Shown: positions 23,632 through 32,607, numbered from the stretch's first letter. The stretch is 37,494 nt of DNA from Wenzhouxiangella sp. (GCA_007134485.1 SLKT01000011.1:1-37494); one strand, 5' to 3'. Numbers and translations are program-made. Notes: generated from the sequence alone by a model not told the origin.

Positions 23632-26133
23632 TCACTCCGCAGTTTCAGGGTAAAGATGCTGCCACCACTGGGGTTCGTCCTTGAGCCACTTGTCGAACCA
23701 GGCCAGCATGGTGTCCCACCAGACATAGCGTTGTTCGCGATCCAGGATCCAGTGGTCCTCGCCGGGGAATTCAACCAGTTCGACTTCGCGGCCGAGCAGT
23801 TTCAGGGCGGTGAACATGTTGTGGCTTTCGCCCGGGGGCACGTTGGTGTCGGAATCACCGGTGACCAGCAGCAGCGGGGTGGTGATGCGATCGGCGCTGT
23901 AGACCGGGCTCTGGCCGACATAAAGCTCCGGGTTGTTCCAGGGGAAGCTGCCGCGGCTGGCGATGCCGCTGTAGCCATAACCCCACCAGCCCTGGCCCCA
24001 GTAGCTGGTCAGCGCGCTGATGCCCGCGTGCGAGATCGAAGCCGCGTACATATCGGTCAGGGTGGCCAGGTGCATGGTCATGAAACCACCGTAGCTGGCG
24101 CCGATATTACCCACGCGCTCACCATCGATGAACGGGTGGGCCTCGATGAACCGCTCGGTGCCCTCGATGATGTCGTCGGCGGTGTATTCGCCCCAGGCAT
24201 TGACATGCAGGGCCGAGAAATCCTGGCCATAACCAATCGTGCCGCGCGGCTGCAGGACGTAGACCACGTACCCCTTGGCCGCCCACAGATGGAACGGATA
24301 GCGACCGGTAAACTGTCGATTGACCGGGGTGGTGCCACCGTAGTAGTAGACGATCAACGGATAGGAATCGGAAGCATCGAAGCCCGGCGGCAGGTAATAA
24401 CGACCCTCGATCTCGTCGCCGTTTTCGTTGCTGAAGTTCCAGGCTTCGACCCGGCCCAGTTCGACATCGGCGTAAAGTTTTTCGGCCGAATCGTGGATGA
24501 CCTGACCGCGATTGCGTTGAAGATCGATCATGTGCACGCGCTGCGGGCGGTCGACATCGGTGCCGCGCACGGCGGCATGGCGATTGCCGCCGGTTTCGAA
24601 CTGCTCGATGATCTCGACCCCGGCATCGATGCGCTCGAAGCGTTCGCGCTGGACGTCGTAGCGCACCAGGGCATGGCGTTCGCCATCCACGGCGCTGAGC
24701 AAGAGATCCCCGCCGGACAGGCGCTGCACGTTGCTGAAGGCCGGATCGAAATCACGGCTGTGACTGCGCGCCTGCGCTCCGGAAGGATCCAGCAGGTAGA
24801 GCTGGGTGTCATATTCATTGGGAGTAAGATCCTCGCCAGTCGTTGCCCCGTCGCCCTGGGCCAGGCCCGGACCGGCCAGCAACCAGTAGCCATCCTCGGC
24901 AAAGCGAGCGGCGTTGAGCTGGCTATACTGGCCGATCTCGTGCTCGTCAAGATTGTCCAGATCGACCTCGAACAGGCGAAACAGACTGTGCGGCGGTTCC
25001 TCGTAGTCGATCAGACGTTCCGATACCAGCAGCCGGTCCCCATCGGGATGAATATCCTGAAGAGTGACCGAGGTGCTCTTGGCGGTCAGCGGCCGAATCA
25101 GACCGCTGGGGACATCGACCTGGTAGAGCTGGCTGTTGTCCCGGAACCCGTCCCAACGGTCTTCCAGCGAACGGACGCGCCGGCGCTTGTCACTGTCGGA
25201 CTGATAGGGGTCGGTCCAGGCAAACAGGATCGATTGGCCGTCGCGGTGCCAGCGCCAGGCGCCGATGCGCGAATGGTTGGCCAGCAGCAAGCGGGCCTGG
25301 CCGGAATCCAGCTCATGCAGCCAAAGATTATTGCCCTCCTGTACGGCCAGGGTGTCCGAATCCGGGCTGAAAGCCAGCCGGCCCGGCAATGACCGGGTCC
25401 ACTGACGCACGATCCGGTCGTTGTCCAGGTCGCGGATTTCCAGGCGGCGGATCGGCATATCGGCCTCGTCGCTGCGCGCGCTGAAACTCAATGCCAGGTA
25501 TCGGCCGTCTGGAGACAGGGCCAGGTTGCCCACGGTTTCGGCATTGGTCAGGTGCCGGGCCGAAACCCGCTGGCGCGGCTCCAGGTGCCAGTCGATGGCA
25601 TCGTGTTCATCGCGGCCGGTCCAGGTCAGGGCCGGGGAGCCGTTGTCGCCGCCGCCCTGGTGGACCAGCCAGATCGGGTGGGTGCCGGCGGCCAGGTTCA
25701 GCTCGACCTTGCCATTGTCGTGATTGACTGACTGCCCGTCGTGGAACACCTGAAGTTGTTCGAGGTGATCAATCTGCAAGTGACCGCGCACGAAGCGGTC
25801 GGCCTCGATATTGAACGACCAGACCGTCAATCCGTCATCTAACTCGCCGTCTGTCGATCCCGACTCCCAGGTCAGCGTGCGACCAAAGATCGAAATCTCG
25901 CCACCGGCATGCGGCATGCCCTGTTCCCCAAGCTGCATGATCAGCGCCCGCTGCATCTCATCACTCTTGGCGGCATCGTTGAAATGATCGACCGAGACCG
26001 GCAGGGGTCCGAGTTTCAGCACCGACTCGATGATTGTTTCCGGGCCCTGATCATCGTCGGTTTCGTTTGCCAGAACGGGAATATTCCACCCGCCCAACAT
26101 CCACAGCAGTACAAAAAGAATTCGCAGGTTCAC
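23632..26133 (-). CDS. secreted S9 family (prolyl oligopeptidase/DPP-like) serine peptidase
   Basis: 833 residues. A hydrophobic signal peptide (about 3-22) indicates export. An N-terminal beta-sandwich-like region (about 30-170) is not standard for S9 enzymes. A WD40-like propeller follows (about 190-540), with LALSPDGRYLAL and FSPDSDTLAVQ repeats, then a C-terminal alpha/beta-hydrolase. Catalytic triad by motif: Ser680 (GASYGG), Asp762 (GDSDTNVPP) and His794 (GEDHWI). It likely degrades peptides in the periplasm or outside the cell. Of two nearby GTG starts, 26133 is preferred because GGAG lies 7 bases upstream; for 26139 the spacing is too short. Convergent with the cco cluster and divergent from hemN. 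Confidence 0.9.
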   Translation of the reverse strand: MNLRILFVLLWMLGGWNIPVLANETDDDQGPETIIESVLKLGPLPVSVDHFNDAAKSDEMQRALIMQLGEQGMPHAGGEISIFGRTLTWESGSTDGELDDGLTVWSFNIEADRFVRGHLQIDHLEQLQVFHDGQSVNHDNGKVELNLAAGTHPIWLVHQGGGDNGSPALTWTGRDEHDAIDWHLEPRQRVSARHLTNAETVGNLALSPDGRYLALSFSARSDEADMPIRRLEIRDLDNDRIVRQWTRSLPGRLAFSPDSDTLAVQEGNNLWLHELDSGQARLLLANHSRIGAWRWHRDGQSILFAWTDPYQSDSDKRRRVRSLEDRWDGFRDNSQLYQVDVPSGLIRPLTAKSTSVTLQDIHPDGDRLLVSERLIDYEEPPHSLFRLFEVDLDNLDEHEIGQYSQLNAARFAEDGYWLLAGPGLAQGDGATTGEDLTPNEYDTQLYLLDPSGAQARSHSRDFDPAFSNVQRLSGGDLLLSAVDGERHALVRYDVQRERFERIDAGVEIIEQFETGGNRHAAVRGTDVDRPQRVHMIDLQRNRGQVIHDSAEKLYADVELGRVEAWNFSNENGDEIEGRYYLPPGFDASDSYPLIVYYYGGTTPVNRQFTGRYPFHLWAAKGYVVYVLQPRGTIGYGQDFSALHVNAWGEYTADDIIEGTERFIEAHPFIDGERVGNIGASYGGFMTMHLATLTDMYAASISHAGISALTSYWGQGWWGYGYSGIASRGSFPWNNPELYVGQSPVYSADRITTPLLLVTGDSDTNVPPGESHNMFTALKLLGREVELVEFPGEDHWILDREQRYVWWDTMLAWFDKWLKDEPQWWQHLYPETAE

Positions 26134-26844
26134 GAGCACACTCCGGCAGTTTTTCGACTGGAATCGATGGAATTTAGCAGAATCGCCCCACGTGCGTTGG
26201 GGTGCCTACTCCCTATTGATTCAAGCGACTGTATCGCGAAGTCTTATGTCCCGTTACCGAGCCCGGTATCGCGGCCCAAACAGGATGGAGAATTGGAGGA
26301 GGAGAGGCATCGGGTGGCATCCGACCGCTGACGGCCTGACCGGGTGATCGGCGTGGTCAATTGCTTCCAGTTCAGTGGCCTTGGAGTCGGTCGGGTCTGC
26401 AAGTCGATGCTTGTATAGGATATTGACTTCCGTTTGGCAATGGGTGGCTTCCATGGCCCGGGAAAAGCTTGGTGCCAGCCGCCGCCACCCGGTCAGTCCG
26501 TAATCGGTCAAATACCACCCGCTGCGACAGGTGGTAGGAGATTGAAAGTCCGGTGGTGCTTCGATCTGGCTCCCGTATCAATCTACTCCCACCCGACAAG
26601 CGACGAGTGGGCTTGACCGGGGCCGGGCTCGAGGTGACGGTAGCACGCAGTGCATTTCCGTACTCGAAGCACCTGAAAAGCCTGCCAAAGGCAATCCCGT
26701 ACCCACTGGAACAAGCGCAATTCGGTCGGCACCAGAACGCCACTGAACTCCAAGAATTGATCCCGCCGTTCACCTCGAGCCCGGCCACGGGCAAGGCCAC
26801 TCGTCGCCCCGCCACCAAAACCCTCTTGCATGGCAAGTGGTTGT
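26134..26844. other. long intergenic region upstream of hemN with repeat element copy 2
   Basis: About 700 bases without a supported gene. The right half is the inverted-repeat element (26501-26806). To its left, GCATCGGGTGGCATCCGACCG at about 26308-26328 resembles the outer end of the element (GCATCGGGTGGTATTTGACCG in copy 1). TCGGGTCTGCAAGTC at about 26393 matches sequence that directly abuts copy 1, here about 90 bases further out. So the left half seems to be a rearranged or partial relative of the same repeat. Confidence 0.5.
26501..26806 (+). repeat. inverted-repeat element, copy 2 (206-bp core plus shared flank)
   Basis: Core 26601-26806 with 36-bp end repeats at 26601-26636 and 26771-26806 (33 of 36 pair). 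It is the inverted equivalent of 13939-14144, with the same core length. The shared flank continues left to 26501 (ATCGGTCAAATACCACCC). It ends 39 bases before the FNR box of hemN. Confidence 0.8.
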
Positions 26845-26886
26845 TTGATTGGGATCAATTCTCATTGCGCAGTTGTCGGCTAGCAT
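26845..26886 (+). promoter_or_regulatory. FNR-type promoter of hemN
   Basis: Perfect FNR/Anr box TTGATTGGGATCAA at 26845-26858. A -10-like TAGCAT lies at 26881-26886. The start would be near 26893, placing the box centre near -41.5 (class II). Confidence 0.8.
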
Positions 26887-26926
26887 TCCGCTCAACGATC
26901 ACAATAGCGACGGGATAGACCATCAC

Positions 26927-28321
26927 ATGTCCGAGTTGATGCGGCCGACCTTCGATGTCGACCTGATCAAAAAATACGGCGGAGAGGGGCCGCGTTACAC
27001 ATCGTATCCGACAGCGCCGCAATTCAGCGACCGTTTCGGTGAGCGCGATTACATTACAGTGATCGGCGAGAGCAATCGCCTGCCCATCCCGGCCGATCTG
27101 TCGTTGTATGTGCACGTGCCGTTTTGCTCCAATCCCTGCTTTTACTGTGGCTGCAACCGGGTGATTACCCGCTCGAAGACCGCCGGAGACGAGTTTCTAG
27201 CCAACATCGAGCGTGAACTCGAGCTGGTCTCACCGCATTTTGACCGCGACCGGGTGGTCCGCCAGTTGCACCTGGGCGGGGGCACGCCAACCTTTTTGAC
27301 CCTGGAGCAGATCGAGCGTTTGCTGGCCCTGCTCAAACAGCACTTTCCGTTCGATCCGGATGCCGAAATGGGCCTGGAGATCGACCCGCGCTCGGTTGAA
27401 CCGCGTGGCGTGGCCGGGCTGCGCAAGCTGGGGTTCAACCGGCTATCGGTGGGCGTGCAGGATCTCGAACCGGATGTCCAGCAAGCGGTCAACCGCATTC
27501 ACGACACGGCCACCGTGGCCGCCGTGATCGGCGCGGCGCGCGCGGCCGAGTTCGACTCGATCAGTGTCGATCTGATCTACGGGCTGCCGCTGCAGACCAC
27601 CGCCGGATTTTCGCGTACCGTCGAAGCCATCATCAGCCTGCGACCGGACCGGATCTCGCTGTTCAACTACGCTCACCTGCCGCACCTGTTCAAGGCTCAG
27701 CAACGCATTGATGAAGAGCAACTCCCAACGCCCAAGACCAAGCTGGCGATCTTCCGCAACACCCTGGAACGCCTGATGCAAGCCGGTTACGAGTTCATTG
27801 GCATGGATCATTTCGCGCTGCCGGACGATTCATTGGTCAAGGCCCGTCAGGACGGTAGCCTGGTGCGCAACTTCCAGGGATATTCCACCCACGGCGGGCT
27901 GGACCTGGTCAGCTTCGGCCCCAGCGCCATCAGCCAGATTCACGACAGTTTCGCCCAGAACGAACGCAAGCTCGATGACTGGGCAATTCGACTGCAAGAG
28001 GGGCATATCCCGGTGGCTCGTGGCCTGACTCGCAACACCGACGATACACTTCGCGCGACCATCATCGACCGGATCATGTGCTCAGGACAACTGAACTACG
28101 GTGACATGGAAAAGCGCTTCGAGCTGAATTTCGGACGCTACTTCAAGGAGGAACTGGTGCGTCTGGCCGAACTGGCAGATGATGGGTTGATCGACTGGAC
28201 TGGCCAGGGTTTTGCGGTCAATGGTCGGGGTCTGTTGTTCCTGCGCGCCATCGCCAAGATATTCGATGCCTACCTGTCGGCCAACCACACCCCGAAAGGC
28301 CGATTCTCTCGAATCGTCTGA
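26927..28321 (+). CDS. hemN: oxygen-independent coproporphyrinogen III oxidase (radical SAM)
   Basis: 464 residues. It converts coproporphyrinogen III to protoporphyrinogen IX without O2, using a 4Fe-4S cluster and SAM in the cytoplasm. Seen: the true-HemN N-terminus DLIKKYGGEGPRYTSYPTA; the radical-SAM cluster motif Cys67-x3-Cys71-x2-Cys74 plus Cys76 (VPFCSNPCFYCGC); the LHLGGGTPT SAM-binding motif; and the C-terminal HemN domain (MCSGQLNYGDMEKRF). The presence of the YTSYPTA start separates it from HemW. ATG at 26927 is chosen over an upstream in-frame start that would overlap the FNR promoter. It supplies haem to the cbb3 oxidase at low oxygen. Confidence 0.96.
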   Translation: MSELMRPTFDVDLIKKYGGEGPRYTSYPTAPQFSDRFGERDYITVIGESNRLPIPADLSLYVHVPFCSNPCFYCGCNRVITRSKTAGDEFLANIERELELVSPHFDRDRVVRQLHLGGGTPTFLTLEQIERLLALLKQHFPFDPDAEMGLEIDPRSVEPRGVAGLRKLGFNRLSVGVQDLEPDVQQAVNRIHDTATVAAVIGAARAAEFDSISVDLIYGLPLQTTAGFSRTVEAIISLRPDRISLFNYAHLPHLFKAQQRIDEEQLPTPKTKLAIFRNTLERLMQAGYEFIGMDHFALPDDSLVKARQDGSLVRNFQGYSTHGGLDLVSFGPSAISQIHDSFAQNERKLDDWAIRLQEGHIPVARGLTRNTDDTLRATIIDRIMCSGQLNYGDMEKRFELNFGRYFKEELVRLAELADDGLIDWTGQGFAVNGRGLLFLRAIAKIFDAYLSANHTPKGRFSRIV

Positions 28322-28362
28322 GCTGACGACCCAGACAAGCGTTTGAAAGACAAAAGGAATTC

Positions 28363-28439
28363 ACCACGGAGGCACAGAGGACACAGAGTAAAGAAGTAAA
28401 CTTTTTGATCTTCCTCTGTGTTCTCTGTGCCTCTGTGGT
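28363..28439. repeat. long hairpin with CACAGAG tandem arms between hemN and fnr
   Basis: 26-base arms (28363-28388 and 28414-28439) pair at 24 of 26 positions around a 25-base AT-rich loop. The units are GGCACAGAGGACACAGAG-like. Intergenic placement after hemN suggests it could stop or process the transcript. No independent fnr promoter is evident between it and 28537. Confidence 0.85.
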
Positions 28440-28536
28440 TTGCTCCTGATCTTTGCCGGAATCCTCAATCACACCATATTCAGGCTTTGCTGATATATAC
28501 TGATCCCTTTGGAAAGTCCACTGGGGAAGGTTTGGC

Positions 28537-29307
28537 ATGGCCGAAAAGCCGCCGTTGCGAGAAGTGGGGCAGCAGGAAACCCGTTGCGAGAACTGTTCAC
28601 TGTTCAGTCTGTGCTTTGCCCAGGAAATGTCGGCCGAGGAGCGTGAACAACTCGATCGGGTCCTCAAACGCCAGCAACCGGCCGAGCGCGGCGATCACCT
28701 GTTTCATGGTGGCCAGTCCCTGAAGTCGGTCACCGTGGTGCGCTCCGGCTCCATCAAGGGCTACCATCTCAGTCAGGAAGGCGACGAAATTGTCTCGGGG
28801 TTTTACCTGCCCGGAGAGGTGATCGGCCTGGATGGCCTGTCCAGTGAAACCCATCCCGGTTTTGCGGTGGCCCTGGAAGACAGTCGAACCTGTGAAATCC
28901 CCTTCAAGGACTTCCTGGCCATGCTCGACAAGAGCCCCAAGCTTAACCAGGTCATGCTGCGCTTGCTGTCGGAGGAAGTGGCCGAGACCCGCGAGTTGCT
29001 GCTGGTGGTCGGCCGTCTGGATGCCCGCACGCGGGTGGCCCTGTTTCTGCTGAGCATGTCGCGTCGCCTGGCCCGGCGCAAGCAGAATCCGGATCAGTTC
29101 CGCCTGACCATGGACAGACGCGATATTGCCAATTACCTGGGCCTGACCATCGAAACCGTGTCCCGCACCTTAAGCGCCATGCAGCGCGACGGTCTGATCG
29201 AAGTTCAGGGCAAACTGGTCACCATTATCGACCGCGAAAGCCTTCAGGAGCAGGCCCAGACCACCATCGAGGCCGAAGAGCCCCGCGGCAAAAGCGCCAG
29301 CCGCTAG
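28537..29307 (+). CDS. fnr: FNR/Anr family oxygen-sensing transcription regulator
   Basis: 256 residues. The N-terminal cluster ligands Cys17, Cys20 and Cys26 (CENCSLFSLC) plus Cys119 (SRTCEIPF) match the four Cys that hold the 4Fe-4S cluster of E. coli FNR. A cyclic-nucleotide-like domain is followed by a dimerisation helix and a C-terminal HTH with ETVSRTL, whose Glu, Ser and Arg read TTGAT half-sites. That is exactly the half-site in the ccoN and hemN promoters here. It acts in the cytoplasm as an O2-labile dimer. Starts 215 bases after hemN; no FNR box was seen in front of it. Confidence 0.95.
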   Translation: MAEKPPLREVGQQETRCENCSLFSLCFAQEMSAEEREQLDRVLKRQQPAERGDHLFHGGQSLKSVTVVRSGSIKGYHLSQEGDEIVSGFYLPGEVIGLDGLSSETHPGFAVALEDSRTCEIPFKDFLAMLDKSPKLNQVMLRLLSEEVAETRELLLVVGRLDARTRVALFLLSMSRRLARRKQNPDQFRLTMDRRDIANYLGLTIETVSRTLSAMQRDGLIEVQGKLVTIIDRESLQEQAQTTIEAEEPRGKSASR

Positions 29308-29338
29308 GACCTTTCACCCTTCACCTTTCACCTCTTAC
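29308..29338. repeat. short GGTGAAAGG-type tandem repeat (single arm)
   Basis: CCTTTCACCCTTCACCTTTCACC directly after the fnr stop, in the gap shared with the convergent M14 gene. The units resemble the arms of the other hairpins, but no complementary arm is seen. This 39-base gap has no standard terminator. Confidence 0.5.
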
Positions 29339-29346
29339 CGTGTTCC

Positions 29347-31899
29347 TTATTCGTTGCTCGGCAACTCGGTGACGCGGATCAGTTGGCTGAAGAAAATGGC
29401 GTTGGCGAACAGGCGTTCACTGCCCGCCCAATAACCCCGGAACAGATAGTCATCGGCCATGCGTATGACCCGGCCCTCACCATGCCAGGTGGCGGTCAGG
29501 GCCGGCGTGCTGGCCAGGCGATTTCGGTTGTCCTCCGACAGGTACCCGGCCGCCAGGGGATTTTCGGCGTAGACGCCGGCATGGACATACGGATTGTCGA
29601 TGGCGCGCAGTCGGTGACGGCCGCGGCGGAACACCATCGGAGACTCGTCGAATCCGAACGCCAGTGGATGGCTGGTGTCGAGATCGATATTCAGGGCACT
29701 GCCGCCGATCAGCTCGCGGGCGAAATCCGCGGTGAAGTCACCGTAGGCGCGGCCCCCGGCTGGCTCATCGTTGCTGTCATTCGTTTCGCTGGAGTTTTCC
29801 GCAAAGTTCCAGTCCAGGTCCAGTTGTTCGACCCAGGTCGCCGCATTGCGTGCCGCGATCAGCGTGCCGCCGCGGCGAACGAATTGAGTGATTCGCTCGA
29901 TCGCCCAGGCCGGCAGCATTTCATAGCGACCATCAGGCAGAATCAGGTGGGTGTAGTCATCCAGTTCGACCTGGAACAGACTGGCCCAGTCCAGGTGCGT
30001 CAGGGTGCTGTCAAGACGCTGATCAAACCAGTACCAGATGTATCCGGCATGGTTCGGCCGCAAGCCGGTGCCGGTCAGCAGCGCCGGTCGCACTGGCTCC
30101 AGGACCGGCAAAGATGGTGAACCCAGATCAGGACCGGCCACGCTCAAGCCATGATCACTCGCCAGGACTTCGACATGGTGCTTGTCAATCAGCTCGGCCA
30201 GGCGCTCGGGCAGTGGGGGCAAGTCCTCCGGCTGCAGGCCACGGTGCAGCACCAGAGAACCGCGAGTCAATTCGCGCTGACCTTCCCGGACCTGGACGGT
30301 CAATGGATCGACGGCGGCCTGAACGCGGTAACCGTCCTCAAGCAGGGCCGACAGCAATGCCGGAGACCCGTGCTGATTCCACGGCACCAGCCAGGCCAGG
30401 GCATGATCGGCCACTTCCGAGTGGGCGGGACTGGCCACTTCGGTCAACGCCTGCCCGTAATCGGGCAGGCGACGACGCGTTTCCAGAGGCAGATCGAATG
30501 CCATGCCCAGCGGCCAGGCCGATACATCGTAGAAGGTGTCCATGGGCAAATCAGTGACCGGCTCGAGCACCGAGCGCAGAAAACGAAACTGATCCTGGTC
30601 GGCCGGAATCACCCAGGCAGAACCTGGCGTGTGCTCACGACCGCCGATTTCGATGGCGCCATCGACCGGGTGAATCTCGATGTCATGGGCCAGCAGCATG
30701 TCGAGCAGCCTTTTCGCCCGGGCCGGATCTCCGCCATCACCGAGCACCCAGCCGGCTTCACGCCAACGCCCGGCCTGATCACGGGCGCTAGCGAAGAACT
30801 CGCGCTGGTAGTCAATCAGCTCGTCGGTCAATGCATGACCGGCCTGAAGCGTGGAGATACTGGTGCGCACCTGGTTGGCCACGGCATCGGTAAAGGTGCG
30901 CTTGCCGTAGACCGTATCCTGAACATGGCCACGAGCCGAGCCCTGCTCGAACAGAATGCCGATGCCACCGGTCAGGTCCGGGTAGGTCGAGCCCTTGCCG
31001 ACATAGTAGTCATCGAACAACTCACGGGTGAAATACGGCTCACCGGCCTCATCGAGTATCCGTCCGTGGAATTCGGCAATCCTGCGGGTCAGTTCATAGT
31101 TGCGTTCCGGGGTCAGGGGATTGTTGCGCTCGGGCACGCCGGGCTGGAAGAAGTAGCTGGTGTTGCGACCCATCTCGTGATGGTCGGTCAGCACGTGGGG
31201 CATCCAGCGGTGCAACTGCGCGGCCCGATAGCGTGACTCGGGATGGACCAGCGGCAGCCAGTCGCGGTTGAGGTCGAACCAGTAATAGTTGGTTCGCCCG
31301 TTGGGCCACGATTCATTGTGCTCACGGTCGGCAGGGTCGCTGGACGGGTTCTGGCCACGATGCATGTTGACCCAATGAGCGAAACGGTCCAGGCCGTCCG
31401 GGTTGAGGACCGGCTCCATGACGATGACCAAGTCATCCAGCCAGGCGCTGACCTCGTCATCACGGGCCGCAGCCAGGTACCAGGCCATGAGGATGGCCGC
31501 CGAGGCGCCCGAAGCCTCGTTGCCGTGGACACTGTAGCCCAGCCAGACCACCACCGGCCCGTCGCCGTCGCGACTGGCGCGCCGCCGGTCGCTGCGAACC
31601 TGATCCAGGTCATCCAACCGTTCGGGCGAGGCAAAGGTCGCCAGTTGCAGCGGCCTTTGGCCATGCGTATGGCCCAGGGTTTCCAACTGGATTCGGTCCG
31701 ACACTTCGGCCAGTCGCTCCAGGTACGTGACCACCTGGTCATGGCGCGGATGCCATTGACCGGGCTCGAAACCCAGCACATCGGCCGGGGTCGGGATATC
31801 CGGGTCGGGGTCGAAATCCCCGGGCAGACCGGGGCCGGCCTCGACCAGGCACCAGCAAACCATCGTGAAACTCAAGAATGCAAGACGGAATACGTTCAT
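29347..31899 (-). CDS. secreted M14 family zinc carboxypeptidase-like protein
   Basis: 850 residues with a signal peptide (about 1-20, NVFRLAFLSFTMVCWCLVEA). The M14 catalytic domain occupies the N-terminal half: zinc ligands His125 and Glu128 (SVHGNEASG) and a His pair at 240-241 in TDHHEMG. The general-base Glu is probably the one in ILFEQGSARG. The C-terminal half (about 400-850) resembles the long extension of large bacterial M14 proteins and contains a glutamine-amidotransferase-like beta-alpha region (YTHLILPDGRYE, GGTLIAARNAA). Exported peptide degradation is the likely role. ATG at 31899 gives the signal peptide; the longer frame would run into the divergent PEBP gene. Confidence 0.88.
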   Translation of the reverse strand: MNVFRLAFLSFTMVCWCLVEAGPGLPGDFDPDPDIPTPADVLGFEPGQWHPRHDQVVTYLERLAEVSDRIQLETLGHTHGQRPLQLATFASPERLDDLDQVRSDRRRASRDGDGPVVVWLGYSVHGNEASGASAAILMAWYLAAARDDEVSAWLDDLVIVMEPVLNPDGLDRFAHWVNMHRGQNPSSDPADREHNESWPNGRTNYYWFDLNRDWLPLVHPESRYRAAQLHRWMPHVLTDHHEMGRNTSYFFQPGVPERNNPLTPERNYELTRRIAEFHGRILDEAGEPYFTRELFDDYYVGKGSTYPDLTGGIGILFEQGSARGHVQDTVYGKRTFTDAVANQVRTSISTLQAGHALTDELIDYQREFFASARDQAGRWREAGWVLGDGGDPARAKRLLDMLLAHDIEIHPVDGAIEIGGREHTPGSAWVIPADQDQFRFLRSVLEPVTDLPMDTFYDVSAWPLGMAFDLPLETRRRLPDYGQALTEVASPAHSEVADHALAWLVPWNQHGSPALLSALLEDGYRVQAAVDPLTVQVREGQRELTRGSLVLHRGLQPEDLPPLPERLAELIDKHHVEVLASDHGLSVAGPDLGSPSLPVLEPVRPALLTGTGLRPNHAGYIWYWFDQRLDSTLTHLDWASLFQVELDDYTHLILPDGRYEMLPAWAIERITQFVRRGGTLIAARNAATWVEQLDLDWNFAENSSETNDSNDEPAGGRAYGDFTADFARELIGGSALNIDLDTSHPLAFGFDESPMVFRRGRHRLRAIDNPYVHAGVYAENPLAAGYLSEDNRNRLASTPALTATWHGEGRVIRMADDYLFRGYWAGSERLFANAIFFSQLIRVTELPSNE

Positions 31900-31973
31900 G
31901 GACAAGTCATTACCCGGAATCAGACAGCCTGATAGGATAAGGGATTGAACGTCGAAAACCCAAGGAGACATCG

Positions 31974-32603
31974 ATGAAGCTGCACTCGAAAGACCTGACC
32001 GACCATGCCGCCATTGATCCGCGATTCGCTTTCGGCAAGCTGGACGACGACGCGCCCATGGCTTTGTCGGACAACCTCAGCCCGCACCTGGCCTGGAGCG
32101 ATTTCCCCGCCGAGACGCGCTCGTTCGTCCTGATCTGCATGGACCCCGATGTGCCTTCGGTGGCCGACGATGTCAACCAGGAAGGCAAGACCCTGCCGGC
32201 CGATATGCCACGGGTGGATTTCTGCCACTGGGCGATGGTCGACATCCCGCCCGCGATCACCGAATTGTCCACCGGGTCCTGCTGTGAGGGCGTGACACCC
32301 AAGGGCAAGCGGAATCCGCCGGGCCCGAGCGGAACCCGCCAGGGCCTGAACGATTACACCCATTTCATGGCCGGGGATCCCGACATGGCTGGCCAGTACT
32401 ACGGCTATGACGGCCCCTGCCCGCCATGGAACGACGAACGACTGCACCACTATGTCTTCACGATCTACGCCCTGGATGTCGAGCGCCTGGACCTGCCCGA
32501 GGATTTCAGTGGTCATGATGTGGTCAAGGCCATCGAGGGGCATGTGCTGGATCAGGCGGCCTTGACGGGGACGTATACATTGAATCGGGCCGTGACGGAG
32601 TAA
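31974..32603 (+). CDS. YbhB/YbcL-type PEBP (Raf kinase inhibitor-like) protein
   Basis: 209-residue phosphatidylethanolamine-binding-protein fold. Seen: LSPHLAWSDFPAETRSFVLICMDPD (ligand-site Asp-Pro-Asp), DFCHWAMVDIP, and a GYDGPCPPWNDERLHHYVFTIYAL block with the conserved GPxPP and HxY. Bacterial members have no firm biochemical role. No signal peptide, so probably cytoplasmic. GGAG lies 6-7 bases before the ATG. Divergent from the M14 gene with a 74-base gap. Confidence 0.88.
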   Translation: MKLHSKDLTDHAAIDPRFAFGKLDDDAPMALSDNLSPHLAWSDFPAETRSFVLICMDPDVPSVADDVNQEGKTLPADMPRVDFCHWAMVDIPPAITELSTGSCCEGVTPKGKRNPPGPSGTRQGLNDYTHFMAGDPDMAGQYYGYDGPCPPWNDERLHHYVFTIYALDVERLDLPEDFSGHDVVKAIEGHVLDQAALTGTYTLNRAVTE

Positions 32604-32607
32604 AAGC

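Noticed and set aside
23581-25392. 603-codon plus-strand open frame opposite the S9 peptidase
   Set aside because: It lies entirely antisense to a gene with a full catalytic triad and family motifs; its own translation shows no domain. High GC makes such shadow frames common.
28404-28417. Possible FNR half-site TTGATCTTCC in front of fnr
   Set aside because: Only one half-site is present and it lies in the loop of the tandem-repeat hairpin; the second half does not match.
23632-31899. The S9 and M14 peptidases as part of a peptide-based defence or RiPP system
   Set aside because: Both are large exported degradative enzymes, and no precursor peptide, maturase or transporter lies beside them.
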